A stretch of 64,000 bases of DNA from Streblospio benedicti. Taxonomy: Eukaryota; Annelida; Polychaeta; Spionida; Spionidae. Made by a program: the position numbers and the translations under genes. Of this stretch, positions 35,401 through 50,400 are shown one piece after another (the stretch's first letter is position 1; each line of letters opens with the position of its first letter). The stretch lies in the NCBI GenBank assembly GCA_019095985.1, contig CM032668.1:25505588-25569587 (forward strand). Reading direction: 5' to 3'. The notes beneath the pieces were generated by a model that was not told the origin of the DNA, ran no database searches, and saw only the letters and a program-made list of their open reading frames with translations.

Positions 35401-38400
35401 ATTTATTTGTGATAGCAAAACAAAGTTAGGATTAGATGCTCAAGGCAAAAAGGTGCTTATTAGTCAATAATGAAACTGATGCTTAATCTTGATGAATTAT
35501 ATCGAGTTTATGCACAAAGGTGTTCAAATCTGATATGGTGTAATTGCGTAATATTCAGAAGAAAAATGTAGATTTATAACTGAGAAAATGAATGTGTTGA
35601 TGAGTGTCGACGTGACGTGTTGCTGGTGGTGTTTCAGACTGTGAAGACTGCAACCAGGAGTATCTGGGTCACTGTCCCACGCACGGACCAACCGCAGCCG
35701 TCACAGACCTAGACGTGAGTCTACCAGCAGTGTGGTGCTCTCATTTTTGTGAAGAGTAATCATGATAACAATTACTTTATCAAGATAGTTTTGTATTAGT
35801 GTTCTTTTAGGCTGTGTAATAATCACGAAAGAGAATTTTAAAATTTATATTATTAAGGTTTTCAAGCACTACAAGGCTCCTTGTAGTGCTCGGAGCCTTG
35901 TAGTGCTTGAAAACGTTTATGATATAAATCTTAAAATTCTCTTTCGTGATTATTACACAGCCTAAAAGAACACTAACTATCATGAGACCAAGTGCTGTGA
36001 ACCAACTGTACAGGATTTTAAATATCTACACAGACTGTAACAAGTCTGGTTTGGTTAAAGAATTACTGTTTAGATTAACAAGAACAAAGATTGCAGTGAC
36101 CAAAAACCAAATAACAGCAAGGAGCCTTGTAGTGCTTGAAAACGTTAATAATATAAATTTTAACCCTTTGCCGGTCGGAAAGGCATTTATGCCTAGTTAA
36201 AATAATAAAAAAATTTTCTTCAAACCCTCGTATCTATCAAAGTGTTTGCAACATGCATCATACAAGACCACGTGGTGAATCAAAATCGCCTACTTTCATT
36301 AGCCATCACCTTATTACGAATAAACCACTTGACCAGTAAATAATATATTTTTTTTTTTTAGAGATGAAATACCAGTTTTGGTATCAACTTTGACCACTAA
36401 ATCTAATTTTTGTCAAAAAACCCCATGCTTTGATGTCAAAAAGAATTTCATTTTCCTATCTGTTTGTAAACATCTCATTAGTATCGTTGAACCCTGACCT
36501 CACAAAAATAATTTATTCCTTCATTATATTTTGTGTATTTACCCCATTTCGAGGCTGTAACCTCTGCCAACAGAGTTTAACAAGCATAGCAGCATTGCAA
36601 AACACGCATGCGGGGGGCAAGGCTACTGTTTCACCAATCAGAAGCGTTTTCGATGACAAAATGACAGCCAATTCATGTAAGTACATGAAAAATATATGGA
36701 CTGAAAATATTTCTCTGTAAAATGTCGATTTTAACTATAATGATGAAATGGAAGCATTTATTAAGTCCACCAGTGTTTGGCGGATCTTATATAGAATACA
36801 CCTGTAAAGTTTCTGGAATGTTCGATTAGTCTACATGTATTAATAGCGGGAGATTTGGCAGCAAGTACACCAGCACTCGACAATAGACACGCCGGCAAAA
36901 AACAGGACTGAAATCGCTCATTTTGTGAATGAAACGTATGTCCAATATTGATATTAACAATTTCACCGCATGTAGAATGCTCTTCTGCAGAGAATGGTAG
37001 GTTACATGTCACAAAACACCTTGCTGTCATACCATAACATGGGATCACCTCGGCCTGTCAAATGTCAATGTTTTGAATCGAGAGATGAAACTTCGGGTGG
37101 CTTCTATGGCCATTTCTTTAAAAATGCAACATATCATGAGCTCTAAGTGTGAAAATAAGAATCTGCATCGCATGTCATGTCTCCTGTGTAAGTATTATAA
37201 TATTTGGACTCTTCAGTATACCTGTAGAACTCGCAGTATCTACGAGAATAAAATCTTAAAATCAATGACATTGTGTGATGTGAATGTACGTCATACGTCC
37301 AAAATACGGCGACCGTCAAAGAGTTAAAATTCTCTTTCGTGATTATTACACAGCCTAAAAGAACACTAACTATCATGAGACCAAGTGCTGTGAACCAAGT
37401 GTACTGGATTTTAAATAATTACTTTATCAGACGATGCAAACATTCTAGTAAATGACTAATACATATATTTCATTCGTAAATAGGACAACTAAGTTCAAAT
37501 TATGGAGCTTTCGATAGCGTCTAGTAAATGGGCTGTTAGGGTAAAAACAACAGTTATTGGTTTACTTTAGTAGGTGTAATTTTACAGGAATATATATCTA
37601 ATATTAAATATGCTTCTTTAGCAAAACACACAAAGACAAAAAAACCTGTCTTGAGTGAAATATGGCATACTTTATTATGATCCTTGACGCCGCTATTAAT
37701 CAATTTACAGATCAAACTCAAGCATTTCAAATGTCATGAATGTGCACCAACAAATAACTAACAGCATTGTACTTTGATCAGGCTGAAGCACTAGAGGGTC
37801 TTGACGCCTACGCGGCCAGCACCGCTCCATGTCACCTGGAGGTCAACGAGTCGTCCATCCCCGCGGCCGGCTTCGGCATTTTCACCACGGATATTGCGAT
37901 ACCGGAAAACGTCCAGATGGGTCCGTACAAGGGCAAAGTGGTCAAGGCCTCGAGTGTCGCGGCCGACGCGGCCAGGGACAGTGGGTACTCATGGCAGGTA
38001 GGCTCTGTCGGCATCTCTTTCTGCAGACAGCACAGTCAGAGAGCACAGTAATTATTTAGCAACGAACTTTGTTCGTGCTAAATGATTGTATTAGTGAGAT
38101 TGGGGGGGGCGGCGGCGGCGGGGTAGAGAGGTTGCTTCAAAGTAAATTTATATATGTTTCTATTAGAAGGGATTTTGGAGATTTTTGTTTTTTGGTGGAA
38201 ATCGTATTGAATTACACGTCAGGCCCGAAAATTTGGCAGTTCTTTAATTTTACAACATTTAATCTTTATCATCACTAAGAAATAAATATAGTGATGTCGT
38301 TGTTGTGATATATGTATTTTATTCTGCATTTGTTCGTGGCCAAATCTAAATTCATGGGAGAATTTGAGTCCATGTTTGCATACTTTAAACGCTATAATTT

Positions 38401-41400
38401 CACTCGTAATAAAGCAACATACTGCGTTTTACCCGGAAATCACAGTACACCAGCACAATAAAGTTCATCGACATAAAAAAATCAAAATATATTGTTACCT
38501 GCACCAGCCGGTTGCACTTAAAAGGTTCTATTATTCAAAGTATTGATGCTGATTCTTATTATCACACTTTGAGACCATAATATTCTACATATTTTAAGAA
38601 ATCTATCGAATACTCCCCAGATCAAGACGACAATAATGCTCTTTATTATCGCCCTACCTGTCTGCTAACATATCGTTTATCGAAAGGGCTATATTAACAA
38701 TATGCAACAACCATGCGCGCTTGACTAAGGCTGATTCTTTGAAACCAGCATATGCATAAATTATGATAATGAGCATGAAACGTGAAGAGGGTTATTGGAA
38801 CAACCCTCGTCTCCAAAATGGTGGTCACCACCTATTCATAAAAAGTATTATCTTGGTTTTCTATTGAGTAAACACACTATACGTTTACTTTAATGCTGAG
38901 TTGGATAGGTATTAGCTCGTAGATTGTGTACACATGAACGTTACAGAAAACTTAGCCTAAAAGTAATCAGATGAGAGGAGGGCTGGGGGTTGTTGACAAG
39001 TACCATTCTTGCATGATGAGGGTTGTTGAAATTAAAGATGAGGGTTGTTGCAAATGACATGCTTTTTTTATTTATATAAATTAATATTAAATTCTTGAAA
39101 GTGTAATATATCATACATTTACTTACATTATATAATACAATACAATAATACATTTTACTAAAACTTGTGTAATAGATGGGAAATTCATTATAAACATCAG
39201 TTACAAATATTTTTGCCCAGGGATAGGACATTTCATTTCAAATGATTCTTTGGTCTCAATAGAGGTAATGGCAGTTCCATCTCTACTAATAACTGCATAA
39301 GGCCCATCTGTATTCAATGGTAGAACCACCTTTTATCTCTGAATCGGAGGGTGTTGGCCGCCATTTATAAGACGAGGGTTGTTGCAATAACCCTCTTCAG
39401 TGCAGTGTCCAAATCGCATCAGCAATAAAAATAAAAAAAATATATAAAATATAAAATATGTGTTTTTATTAAAGATTTATAAATTATGACCAATTTTCAA
39501 ATAATTTTTTTTTATGAATATTATGTTTCCAAATGATTGGAATGAAAACAGAAACGATTTTAAAAAAAGTTCGTTAAAATCGACAAATATTAAGCGAGAT
39601 ATCGCTATTTTTAGAGCCATTTTTGGCCATTTTTTGAGAAAAGTTGTCCCCATTCACTCAATGCTATTTCATTTTTTCAAAATCGGGACATATGTGTCTC
39701 TTTTTGGACATAAAAATGACCATATCTTCAAAACTATTGGAGATAACATCATGAAATAAAAACTAGTTTGGACAGTGCCAAGAGGACCCTTTTCCTCTCC
39801 ATAAGTCGGCCATCTTGATTTGGCAGCCATATTGGAAAATGGCGGAAATCACACGAAAATATCTTTAAATTTAACATTTAGGTGATAGTTGTTTAACATT
39901 ATAGCTCAATATCTTAGCATATTGTCCGTTATACAAATACCTAACAATTTGGTTAATTAAGAAGAACCATTTATAGATAGTACAGACAGCCATTTTTATT
40001 ATGGAAAATGTCGTTCAATTGTCACATATGAATAATTGTTTTACTGAAAATACTTTTGTAGTTACTCTTGTGTATGTACATTGCTTAAAATTGTATCCAT
40101 TTGACAAAAATTGTTAAGACATTTAAAAAAAATTTTTAAAAACAAATGAGTATCCCAAGATTGAATTTAAGGTTTCTGGGGCCTCCATATTTGCGAAAAC
40201 ATAAATTGTGCCATTTTGACATGTCTAAGAAAAATGTACTCAGAATCAAGCATTGACAGTTTTTATTTTTATGACACAGTAATAGGAATATGGCTATATT
40301 TGTCTAGAATATTTTCCAAACGTGAGGCTTTTTACGGGCTGGATTAAAAAAATGACAGGTTCGAGATACACTTTAGAAAGACGAATTATAGAACAATCCT
40401 TGTGATTTGAAAAATATCCTTTAGTCCATGCCTTCATAATCAGTTTATAATTGATCCGACAAGTGAATTATTGATGGTTATATTATTGTAACAATGATAA
40501 TCCATTCGTTTCATAAATATTTTCACTCTGAACCGATTTAACCACACGGCCATTTGTAATGCAATGAGCCTTTATCACACGCCGTAATATTTCAACACCG
40601 ATTATAGTGCGATGCGATCAAGAGTAGCAGCTCAAACAGCGGGCATTAGCCGTTATCACATTCTTTTCCGCCGTTACATCAAAAACATCAACCGTAGTGC
40701 AGGTGCGATAGTTTAAGAGTAGAATTTTTACAAAAAAGATGCTGTCCATTCGGATATTTTTTGGTATTTAACGAAAAAAATTTATGTTCGAGGCTACATA
40801 CTAATATTATCATGAATATTTAAATGGGTATTTCCTAATGACGTCACTAAAATGCATGCTTAATCGCCTCATTCTGAATTAAAAGAAGAGTGTTTTTAAA
40901 TGTCAAGACGGTATGAAACTTTGAGGGTTAATCTGTCCCTCAAAAGGACATTGTTTTAGAGTATTTTGATAGTGAACTGACAGTGTAAATCATGTGTTTC
41001 TTGCAAAATAAATATTTTGTTTTTTGATGGAATGAATATTATGAAAATTTATTTCATTAAATTGATGTTATTTTTAGGACAAGTCATTGGACGCTGCGTG
41101 CAATGAGGCCATCACTTTAAATTTGTACCTTCCATATCTCATGGACGGTGGGGATGATTGTTTCTAGTGAAGCTATCTATAGATCTTAATTACACCTGAC
41201 AGAAATCTTACTTGTTATAAACTTATTTATAAATATACATAAATTGTATCCTTAACTCTTTGTTTTGATTTCTTGATCTTGTCACATGAGCAGTATCCTA
41301 TATATTCACGCATGAAACACAATTGTATGACATGACCTGTCAAAATCGAAGCGGTGATAGCTTCCGACGTCAGTTTAAACAAACTTTTCAACATAAAGAT

Positions 41401-44400
41401 TGATTATATAACTACCTAATGGTAAAAAATAAGAAAGTACACGCGATTTTATACATTCTGGTGAATTGGCATGTTGAAATTCCAAATATCTTACACTCTG
41501 GAATGATTTTTGTACAACCAGAGGCAGGTTAACCTCAAGATGAATTTTGCCTGTCAAACTCAAATGCGCAAGATAAATGCACAAAATACAAACTTTAGAT
41601 GAAATATTTACACAGACATTTATATGTGGATGGAATCGCATATTACTACAGATTATTCTACCAAAATTATTCAATAATATCATAACTAACAACTGAGATA
41701 CAATCCAATATATGTGTGGGTTTTTATCCCCTGCATTTGAAAGTTGCTTATGCATGGCTGTCAAAATCGAAGCGGTAATAGCTTCCGACGCAAGTTTAAA
41801 CACATTTTTCAACATAAAGATTTGATTATATAACTACCTAATGGTAAAAAATAAGAAAGTACAGGCGATTTTATACACGCAGGTGAATCAGCATGTTGAA
41901 ATTCCCAATATTTTAGGCTCAGGAATAACTTTTATACAAACAGATGGCAGTAAACATCGGGGCTTTCCCTGAATTCCCCTGCACAGTACATCAAAGGTTA
42001 GCACATTAAACACGCAAATTTTACTGTTGTATCAAAATTATCTACTATACAAACATTTGAGAATGATAAAAGACCAATATGCGATTGATTTGACACCAAG
42101 AAATAATAAATCCATCAACCACAAGTTTGTCAAATATTAGTTGGAAGTAGCAAACACATTTNNNNNNNNNNNNNNNNNNNNNNNNNNNNNNNNNNNNNNN
42201 NNNNNNNNNNNNNNNNNNNNNNNNNNNNNNNNNNNNNNNNNNNNNNNNNNNNNNNNNNNNNAAAACTTTATAAATTTTTAAATAGATGGTTCATATAACA
42301 TCGTTACAAATATTTTGCCCAAGGGATAGGACATTTCATTTCAAATGATTCTTTGGTCTCAATAGAGGTAATGGCAGTTCCATCTCTACTAATAACTGCA
42401 TAAGGCCCATCTGTATTCAATGGTAGAACCCACCTTTTATCTCTGAATCGGAGGTGTTGGCCGCCATTATAAAACGCGGGGTTGTTGCAATAACCCTCTT
42501 CAGTGCAGTGTACAAATGGTATCAGCAATAAAAAAAAAAAAAAAGAATATATAAAATATAAAATATGTGTTTTTATTAAAGATTTATAAATTATGACAAA
42601 GGTGAAGACTTATTGGTAACACGCATTGAATATGTATCTTATTTTAGAAACAACTATAATTATGTCTGCAAGATGGATAAAATATTTGTGTTTTAATGTG
42701 TGTGGGCCTGCTCAATATGGCGCGGTAATTTTTTTGTGGTTTTGACAATATTTTCTTTAATATTGATAAATGTGTTGCCAATTATCACTCACTGACCAAA
42801 CTTGTGAAAATTGATGATCCCCATCATCTCAAAGGCAAAAGGTGATAGGAAGTAAACACAGTCCTATTCGATTTGAATATATTCTTAAAAGGCTATTTCA
42901 AGGTTCCAGATATTTCTTTAAAATTTTATATACTGTCCTAGTGAATACAGGCAGATTGATCTGTAGCATGATTGTTCAGACTGATTGATCTGTGTAATCT
43001 AGTAACTACAAGTATGTGGAGTACTAAATCTAGTAACTACAAGTATGTGGAGTACTAAAAATTGAAATCTGACATTTTACATCTGCTCTTTTTGTACTTT
43101 GACTTTTTAATAGTTTTTTATGCCTTTGCAGTGCATTTTAGGCTCCATGTCTCAGTGAACTGTGAGGAGTTGGCCAATCAGCCAGACATAGTTGGATTCC
43201 TGGTGAACGGAGACTGGCCCAAAGCTAGACTTCAACCAAAACCTTACAGCCAAGAGAATTCTTCCATCTTGGTCCCCTTGTATTCATATTGTGTGAGCGT
43301 CTTGCATTTTGCAATGTGTTTATATTTACGACCGGAGACCATGGAATAAAAGTGACTGTTCAATATCCTTGTGAATTTAAGCTTTAATATTGCTTTTTGA
43401 TTATATGTAATAATTTTATCTATTATTTTAATTAGATAATTTAAGCTTTAATATTGTTTTTGATTATATGCAATAATTTTATCTATTATTTTAATTAGAT
43501 AATTTTAAAGTTATGTCATCTAGTGTACATAAAGTTAAATAAATTATTGACATGTAAAATTGGTTAATTAGTTTATCTTACTTTTTATGTATATTGTTAA
43601 CAGAAATTAATAATTTTAACGATACAAATTCTCAAAGAGTAAAAAATTCATACAAATACTAAAATACGACATGAAGAAATTAATTCAAAGAACACACTTA
43701 ACCAAACAGGCCCAGGGCAATTTTGTCAATGGAAGATTTACTGTGTCCAGTATAAAATTATGGATTTCTTTGTCTAGAAATTTGGTTATGGCTGATTAAG
43801 TTTCGTTCACCTTATAGAAAATGTCCTCTACATATAATTCTAAGAAATTGATTGCTTGAGGAATAAACGTTCGTTGCTAAATTTTGATGACCCAGAATAT
43901 CAACCAACAACCTACGTTTTGAGGTAGGTAGTCCGGGTGAGTAACCTAGGTTTTAGAATTACTGTGCTTTCTGTTCTGTTGAATGATTAGGCTTGGAATC
44001 AATTGAAAACAACGTAACTAGCATGTGTCTGACATTGAGTATATAATCAATTGAATTCAGGTTTACATAATTTAGATTTAAAACTGTATTTCATGAGCAA
44101 TGATAAATCGTACAACTTACCGCGAAATTGTTGGCGACCCTGAAGTTGAATCAATGTCTTGGAGATGATTTCGAACAAATAAAGAAATAATTCAAGGATT
44201 ATATTCCAATATTTTCTTGCTAGAGTAGTTTAACCCTTTGGATGCTGTGGGCTCCTACAGGAGCCCACTCTAAATACCCCCTTCAGTGCCGTGGGCTCAT
44301 GTAGGAGCCTTATTTCAGAAAAAAAAACAGTTTGAGTTTGTCTGCCATATTTGTATGTTAACACTCGTGGTTCTAATCTCAAATTCCGGTGTGTCAACAA

Positions 44401-47400
44401 CAACAACAACTTTACCTTGACATTTCGATGTATTTCCAGAATTGCCAACCTCAAATTTTGAAATTTCTGAATCCCGAGGCCAAAATTTCTGAATTTGGGT
44501 CAAAATTTCTGAATCTAACATTTATTATGTATTTTTAACTTATATTTAAATAACACTATTTTATAACACTGTTCTATATTTAGAAGGGTGAATGTACAGT
44601 AAAAATGCACGTAAAAGTGCAATTAAATTGGTTTCAACATATTTGATTAAAAAAATACAAGGGTATGGACGATGGTTGTCCTACTTTTCGCGTAAAAACG
44701 TTCAAAGTAAGGAAAACTCAATGACAAATGTACGTGATGTTTTTTAATTTGAACCATTTTATTTTAACTATGTTACATAGTACACAGTTTTAAAAGTGAT
44801 GAAATGAATGTTGTTGGAAATTTGAAAAAAAAGACTATTTTAAGTCTTTCAAGTACCCAATTTTGCTGTGAATTATACACTGGATTGCAGAAGAATGCAT
44901 CACATTTTCAGGGAAAAATTTGGGGATACCCCCCCACCATAATGTAGTCATGCATGTAGAGTTGGAAGAGCACACGGGATGTGCAAATGCACATTACCTT
45001 AGAAGGTCAGGCGTGTACATCAATAATAATGCGTCTTATGTCCTGTATGCACCACGAATTTTCAACATATCCATGTGTACTTTTGATTTCTCATGCACAA
45101 TGACAATGTAGGAATTGACCTCGAGATTGTCGTGTCAATCGGTAAATTGACCATACTGACGACTGATTTAACCGAATGAAGTGAGGGTAAATCAGATGTC
45201 AGCATGGTCAATTTACCGATTGACACGACAATCGAGTGGTCAAATACCATTCTATCATGACTAAAATCCACACTAAATGAGTGTCTGATTAGTTTTTATT
45301 TTGAAATAAATCATATCATAACGGTCTCATTGTCATTTGACCGTTCAATGTCAGCAGCTGTATAGAAAATGTGACAGTACTAGTCTAGTGTAGACTGTGG
45401 TACGTGCCGTTGCATGGTCAAAATGGCAATGAGACCGTTATGATATGATTTATTTCAAAATAGAAACGAATCACACACCCATTTAGTGTAGATTTTAGTC
45501 ATGATAGAATGAAACTGGTATTCGGTTAAAACCTTTGAATTTAGCGTAGTTTCGAAATTATCCACTGTAAAAACATTTGTGAATGTTAAAAGACCAATAT
45601 GCGATTGATTTTTGACACCAAGAAATAATAAATACAACAACTATAGTATGGACTAGTGCCGTAGTGTGGTGGTGTCGTAGCACCGGAGCGTGCAGTCAAT
45701 CGTATAATTGAGCACGCTGATTGACCAATCAGCGTGGGTTATTGGCCGTGATTTTTGTACGGAATGATAGAATGTCGTATCTACCACTATGTTTGATACT
45801 AAAATCACCCAATATCGGGCGTGACGCATACTCTTTTTCTATGCAGTGATATCATTATATTTTTTTAAATACTCGTCCCTATAATTTTGTAACATTATGT
45901 TACTGGAGAGCACAAAAATTAATTAATTTTCAATAATATATTCTCATTATTTTTACTTTCATATACCGTTGACAGGTCGTGTTGGTGCAGGTGCATTGTG
46001 CATTTCACGACACCAAGCAGTAGTCTCAAGCATTGAAGCTTTCTATCTGTAAATCACAGCACACGCAGCCTGGGCTTCGTGATCGAGACTAAATGTATTT
46101 ACGACACGTCATTTAAATCGAGTGCATTTTTGTGTGCCGGTAAAAGCATATACACGATGCGTAGTTCAATCGAGTACATTCGATAATGGCGGCACCCATA
46201 TGCGAACAAAAATATCAGTATTTTAAGGAAAAAAGTACAAGTTTTTATGATATTTGGTCATTTCCCCTGAATTTTGGAATTTCTCAATTCCGATCGTAAT
46301 GATCGGAATCGACTTCATATTTCGGAATGATTCCGAAATTTCGGAATACAATACAATAATACAATACAATATACATTTGATATAGCGCCAAGCAGAATGA
46401 ACAAATATTATCGCAGGCGCTTTGCAACATACAAACTAAAATTGAATAAATAAATGTGTTTTAAGGTTTCTTCTAAATACATCTAATGAATTGATAGATC
46501 TAAGTTTAAGTGGTAGTTGGTTCCATTCCTTAGGGGCTTGTACAGAGAACGATCTTTCGGCTAGTGTTGATTTCTTAATAAATGGTACATGTAACTTAAG
46601 TTCACAATCAATGTTAGACCTGAGTGATCTTACTGACATAGACCTAAATAGTAATAGTTCCTTTAAATAACCTGGAGCCTCAACATGTAAACATTTATGT
46701 GTCAAAACAAGAATCTTGTATTTTATCCTTAATCTGATAGGTTCCCAATGAAATTTCGGAATACTTGGCAACTCTGTATTTCTAGAAGGAAATAATCAGC
46801 ATAGTGTTAATATCTTAATCCTATTCGTGAGAACGAATATTTACCGACACATAGTGATGAAACGATTATCGCCGATAATCGATGAATCGTCGTTCACGGT
46901 AATGCGATCCGATAATCGATTCCAATTTACCAGAATCGATTCATTGCTAGACATCGTATTTTTCAATAAATTGGAGATTTACTCGCACCAATAACCTGAA
47001 TCACCCGGGGAAGAAATATCTTTTCATCTTTTACTAGTCCGCATTTCGAAGGCTCGACCACGTTACGCAATAAGATGATCTATATATACAATGTATATGT
47101 GTGCGATCTTCTGCTTTCGTTTTTGCTCCTAATGCGCCAGGAAGACATTTGAAGTACTGAGCATGCGCACTGGCACGGAAACATGCTTGTGTATGTTTTT
47201 CACATCAAAATAAGTAAGTTATTTCTATTTTCTGGCAAGCATTTGTAATAGATTGGTTGAATAACGTTACTAATAGATTATACATCGCTATATTTGAGAA
47301 TGACAATCAACAAATGCAATGTTCAAATGATTTGACACCCAGAATCACGGCAGTATGTGCACACTTAGCCATGTCGCCGATGATGAAAGCAATAGATCTA

Positions 47401-50400
47401 CAAGTGATTGAAGTTTCTTTCATGATAAACCATGTGTTATGATGTATATGCCTAGGAAAGTTACTTTCGGTGAAATTACCGTGCCAAAATAAATTTTGGC
47501 TAAAAGATATTTTATTGCTTCGCCAAATTGGCTATTGGATGAACTATCTTTAATTATAATAATCACCTTTTTTAAGATGGGGACATTTCGATTATTAATC
47601 GATTAATCGATCGGAAAGGTGTTCCGATTATTCCGATTAATCGATTCTTGTTTTCTAGCCGATTCCCCATCACTACCGACACAACACACATTATCTGCTG
47701 CAATTTTGAGCCCTGAAATAATCTTATTTGCGTTCGCAAAACCATGGCTTGTCATTTATGGCTGGAAACCTCTTGAAACCAGCTATTCACAGAGACCTTA
47801 AACAAATGTGAAACTAGACTCGTCAACGTCATATGATATCTATTTTGAGCCTTGAAAGCAGTATTCTTATATTCAATCGCTGGCAAAACTTCCATGTCAT
47901 GGCTAAAGGATGCCAACAGCCTTTATCAAGAGCGCTTTTACAAATCTATTGTAGCGCTGCGCTGATTTCCCTGAATCACCGGTTTTTGGTAAGATCTGCC
48001 ATGGTGTGACAAAATTGAAATTTTTGAAGAAGAATTATCATATCATTCGTCATCTATGCCCCATCTTATTATATCTTGGATATCGGATCACAAATAAGTC
48101 GTTTTCCAAATTACCCAATAAGTGTGGACGTCGGATGTCTAGTATTTCTATCAAAACGGATGATGTGTTTGTCGGGAGATCTAGTGATGGCTGCCAAAGT
48201 CCACGACGATGAAGAAATCAAACTTTGAACACATTTTTGGTCCGTAATATTGTAAGTAAAAATATATTATTATGAAATAAGAATGGTTTATGTTGTTTTT
48301 CATGTCTATCCTGGATAAAACGTCACTGCAGTTAAAATTTCTACTGATATTACGACATTTAAAATCACCCGCGGAAGCTGTTAAATGAATAGCGATTACT
48401 CGAAATTGTCAAAATTTAACTTGATTCTGTATGCAGGGTTCCCACATGTCCTGGAAAACGGGAATTAGTGTGGAATTTCAAAATACTGTTCCCGAGTCTT
48501 GAATAAGTGCGGAAATTAACAAATGTAGCAAAAATCCGGGAAATGATATGGAATTTTGTACAAACTAAGCATTTTATTTTTGTTTCAATGCTACCAATGA
48601 GCTCGATCGTTTTTACCGACCCATTCATGACCTTTGATAAAAATATGAACTAGTTTCCTCCAGGTGCTACAGTCCATAATAGTTTAGCCTCGTGGATGTA
48701 GTATTCTTAGATCTAATCACCGGGAATGCATTTGACATATGCTGAACATCGCATCATCGATAGCGCTGTCACGAATCTGCTACAATGAGGCACACTTGAC
48801 TAAGGCTGATTCTTTGAAACCAGCGAGCGCCTGCTTATTTATCATAATTTATGCATACAGGTAATGGACGCCAGGATATTCACATTTGTTTGGGGATAAT
48901 CTTATATTATTCCTCTCATGTGAAATATCTAATTTTATGTTGCATGCCGGATCACATATATAAGGCGTTTGGGAACAAACTCAGCAAGTGTCAATGATGA
49001 CCAAATTGTATTTATCACAAAACAATATGCATTTTGAGATCACCTCATGGAAGATGAAAGATGGTTGACTGTCACCCACTACCTAGATGTTTCAAGGTGA
49101 TTATGGAACAAAATATTGTGAGTAAATGTGTGGTATTGTAAGAATACGATGATCTATGATATGTTTAGTTTATAGCCTAAACCAAATGTTGCTACGATTA
49201 GTATAAGTTGTGATACTACACAGTTTAAAATTCGATGCCGACCTGTCAAATTCAAAGCGGCTATTGCTTCCGACGTTAGTTTAGATAATTTTTTAAGCAT
49301 AAAGATGAAGTTATATGCGCACCTAATGGTGAAAATAAGAAACTGCGGGCAATTCTATACATCTACGTAAATTGGAATGTTGAAATTCCCAATAATTTAG
49401 ACTCAGGAATAATTTATGTACAACCCGCGCTAAAGTAAAAACCAGCAAAGACCGAAGCCGTTTTTATTGCTCAAATCAATTTTCTGACCCTGGCGTAGAG
49501 GTTCATCACACGTTATTGTCTTCTGGTATCCAGGGGTTAACTGTACATGACAAAAGCAAAGAATATCCTTCTATAACGAAAATGCTAATATTCTGATATT
49601 CTGTGGATAATGGTGATCTGTGCTATGTGTGTTTCGTTCGTACGTGCTATGATATTATAATATATGGTTAAACTGAAAACGCCAAAAGGAAAGTGTCTCG
49701 TGGTGTCTCAACTGAACTTTGGATAAAATTGTAATTTTCTGAAAAAAGAAACAGTTCAAAGTTGTTGTTTTAATGAAATAACATTTTATGAAACAATTTG
49801 TGTTATATTTCTATGAATGACTTATATTTAGTACCATTCACTCAAATAGTACAAACAAAAATGACCTTGAAAAATTTCGTTCAGTAGGGAAAAAGTAGGG
49901 AATTTTACTGTCCAAAACATGTGGGAACCCTGTGTATGTAATTTTATTTATAATGATAAAAATAAGAAACTAGACCATCTTCCGAATGTGTACTGTAAAT
50001 ATGAAAATTTTGTGATGAAAACCGTAACAGCTACAAAGGATCATATTTCAAATATGACAATTGAAGACCCCCACTGTGAATAACACATCACGCAAAATGC
50101 GTGTCTGGCACTCAGGGGGTATGATAGTGAATTTACGTCTGGCTTCGAGAGGGTTAAAGGACCAGGAAATCAGTTTTAAGCCTAAATTATATAATTCTGA
50201 ATTTCAGAAAGTAATAACCAATCAAGAAATTGGCAGGTAGGGGACATCGCCTCACACTCAGTGTCCTGTATGTTCAGCTTTTTCTGTTTGGAATCAATGT
50301 AGACATATTAAAAATGAAATTAAGTTTTGTATTATTGAGGCTTACAAATGTATTTCACCACATAGGATGCTTTTAATTATTTTTAGCAATAAAACTTAGG

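Larger units (their letters stand above)
44437..46776. mobile_element. TIR element with CAGAATTGCCAA ends
   Basis: The ends CAGAATTGCCAAC and TTGGCAACTCTG are inverted repeats flanked by TATTTC on both sides (44431-44436, 46777-46782). It is internally rich in AAATTTCTGAAT and GGAATGATTCC phrases. It contains two foldbacks and a LINE insertion. The superfamily is uncertain; CAG-starting ends with a 6-bp duplication also describe 48434-49932. Confidence 0.55.
44234..50153. mobile_element. Possible large TTAA-flanked (piggyBac-type) element
   Basis: CCCTTTGGATGC after TTAA at 44230-44233 and GCTTCGAGAGGG before TTAA at 50154-50157 are weak inverted ends, and both carry a subterminal ACCCCCT..AGTGCC phrase. 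If real, the unit is 5.9 kb because several other elements have inserted into it. No transposase frame is seen. Confidence 0.35.

Noticed and set aside
37801-38059. Alternative frames over PRDM9 exon 7
   Set aside because: Arginine-rich shadows of a GC-rich exon; the SET frame ends at a good donor at 37998.
39514-39759. An 81-residue open frame in PRDM9 intron 7
   Set aside because: Low-complexity AT-rich DNA of dispersed-repeat type; no protein-like motif.
41080-41166. Extra PRDM9 exon after TTTTTAG
   Set aside because: The short frame has no SET similarity, and joining exons 7 and 8 directly gives the expected domain length.
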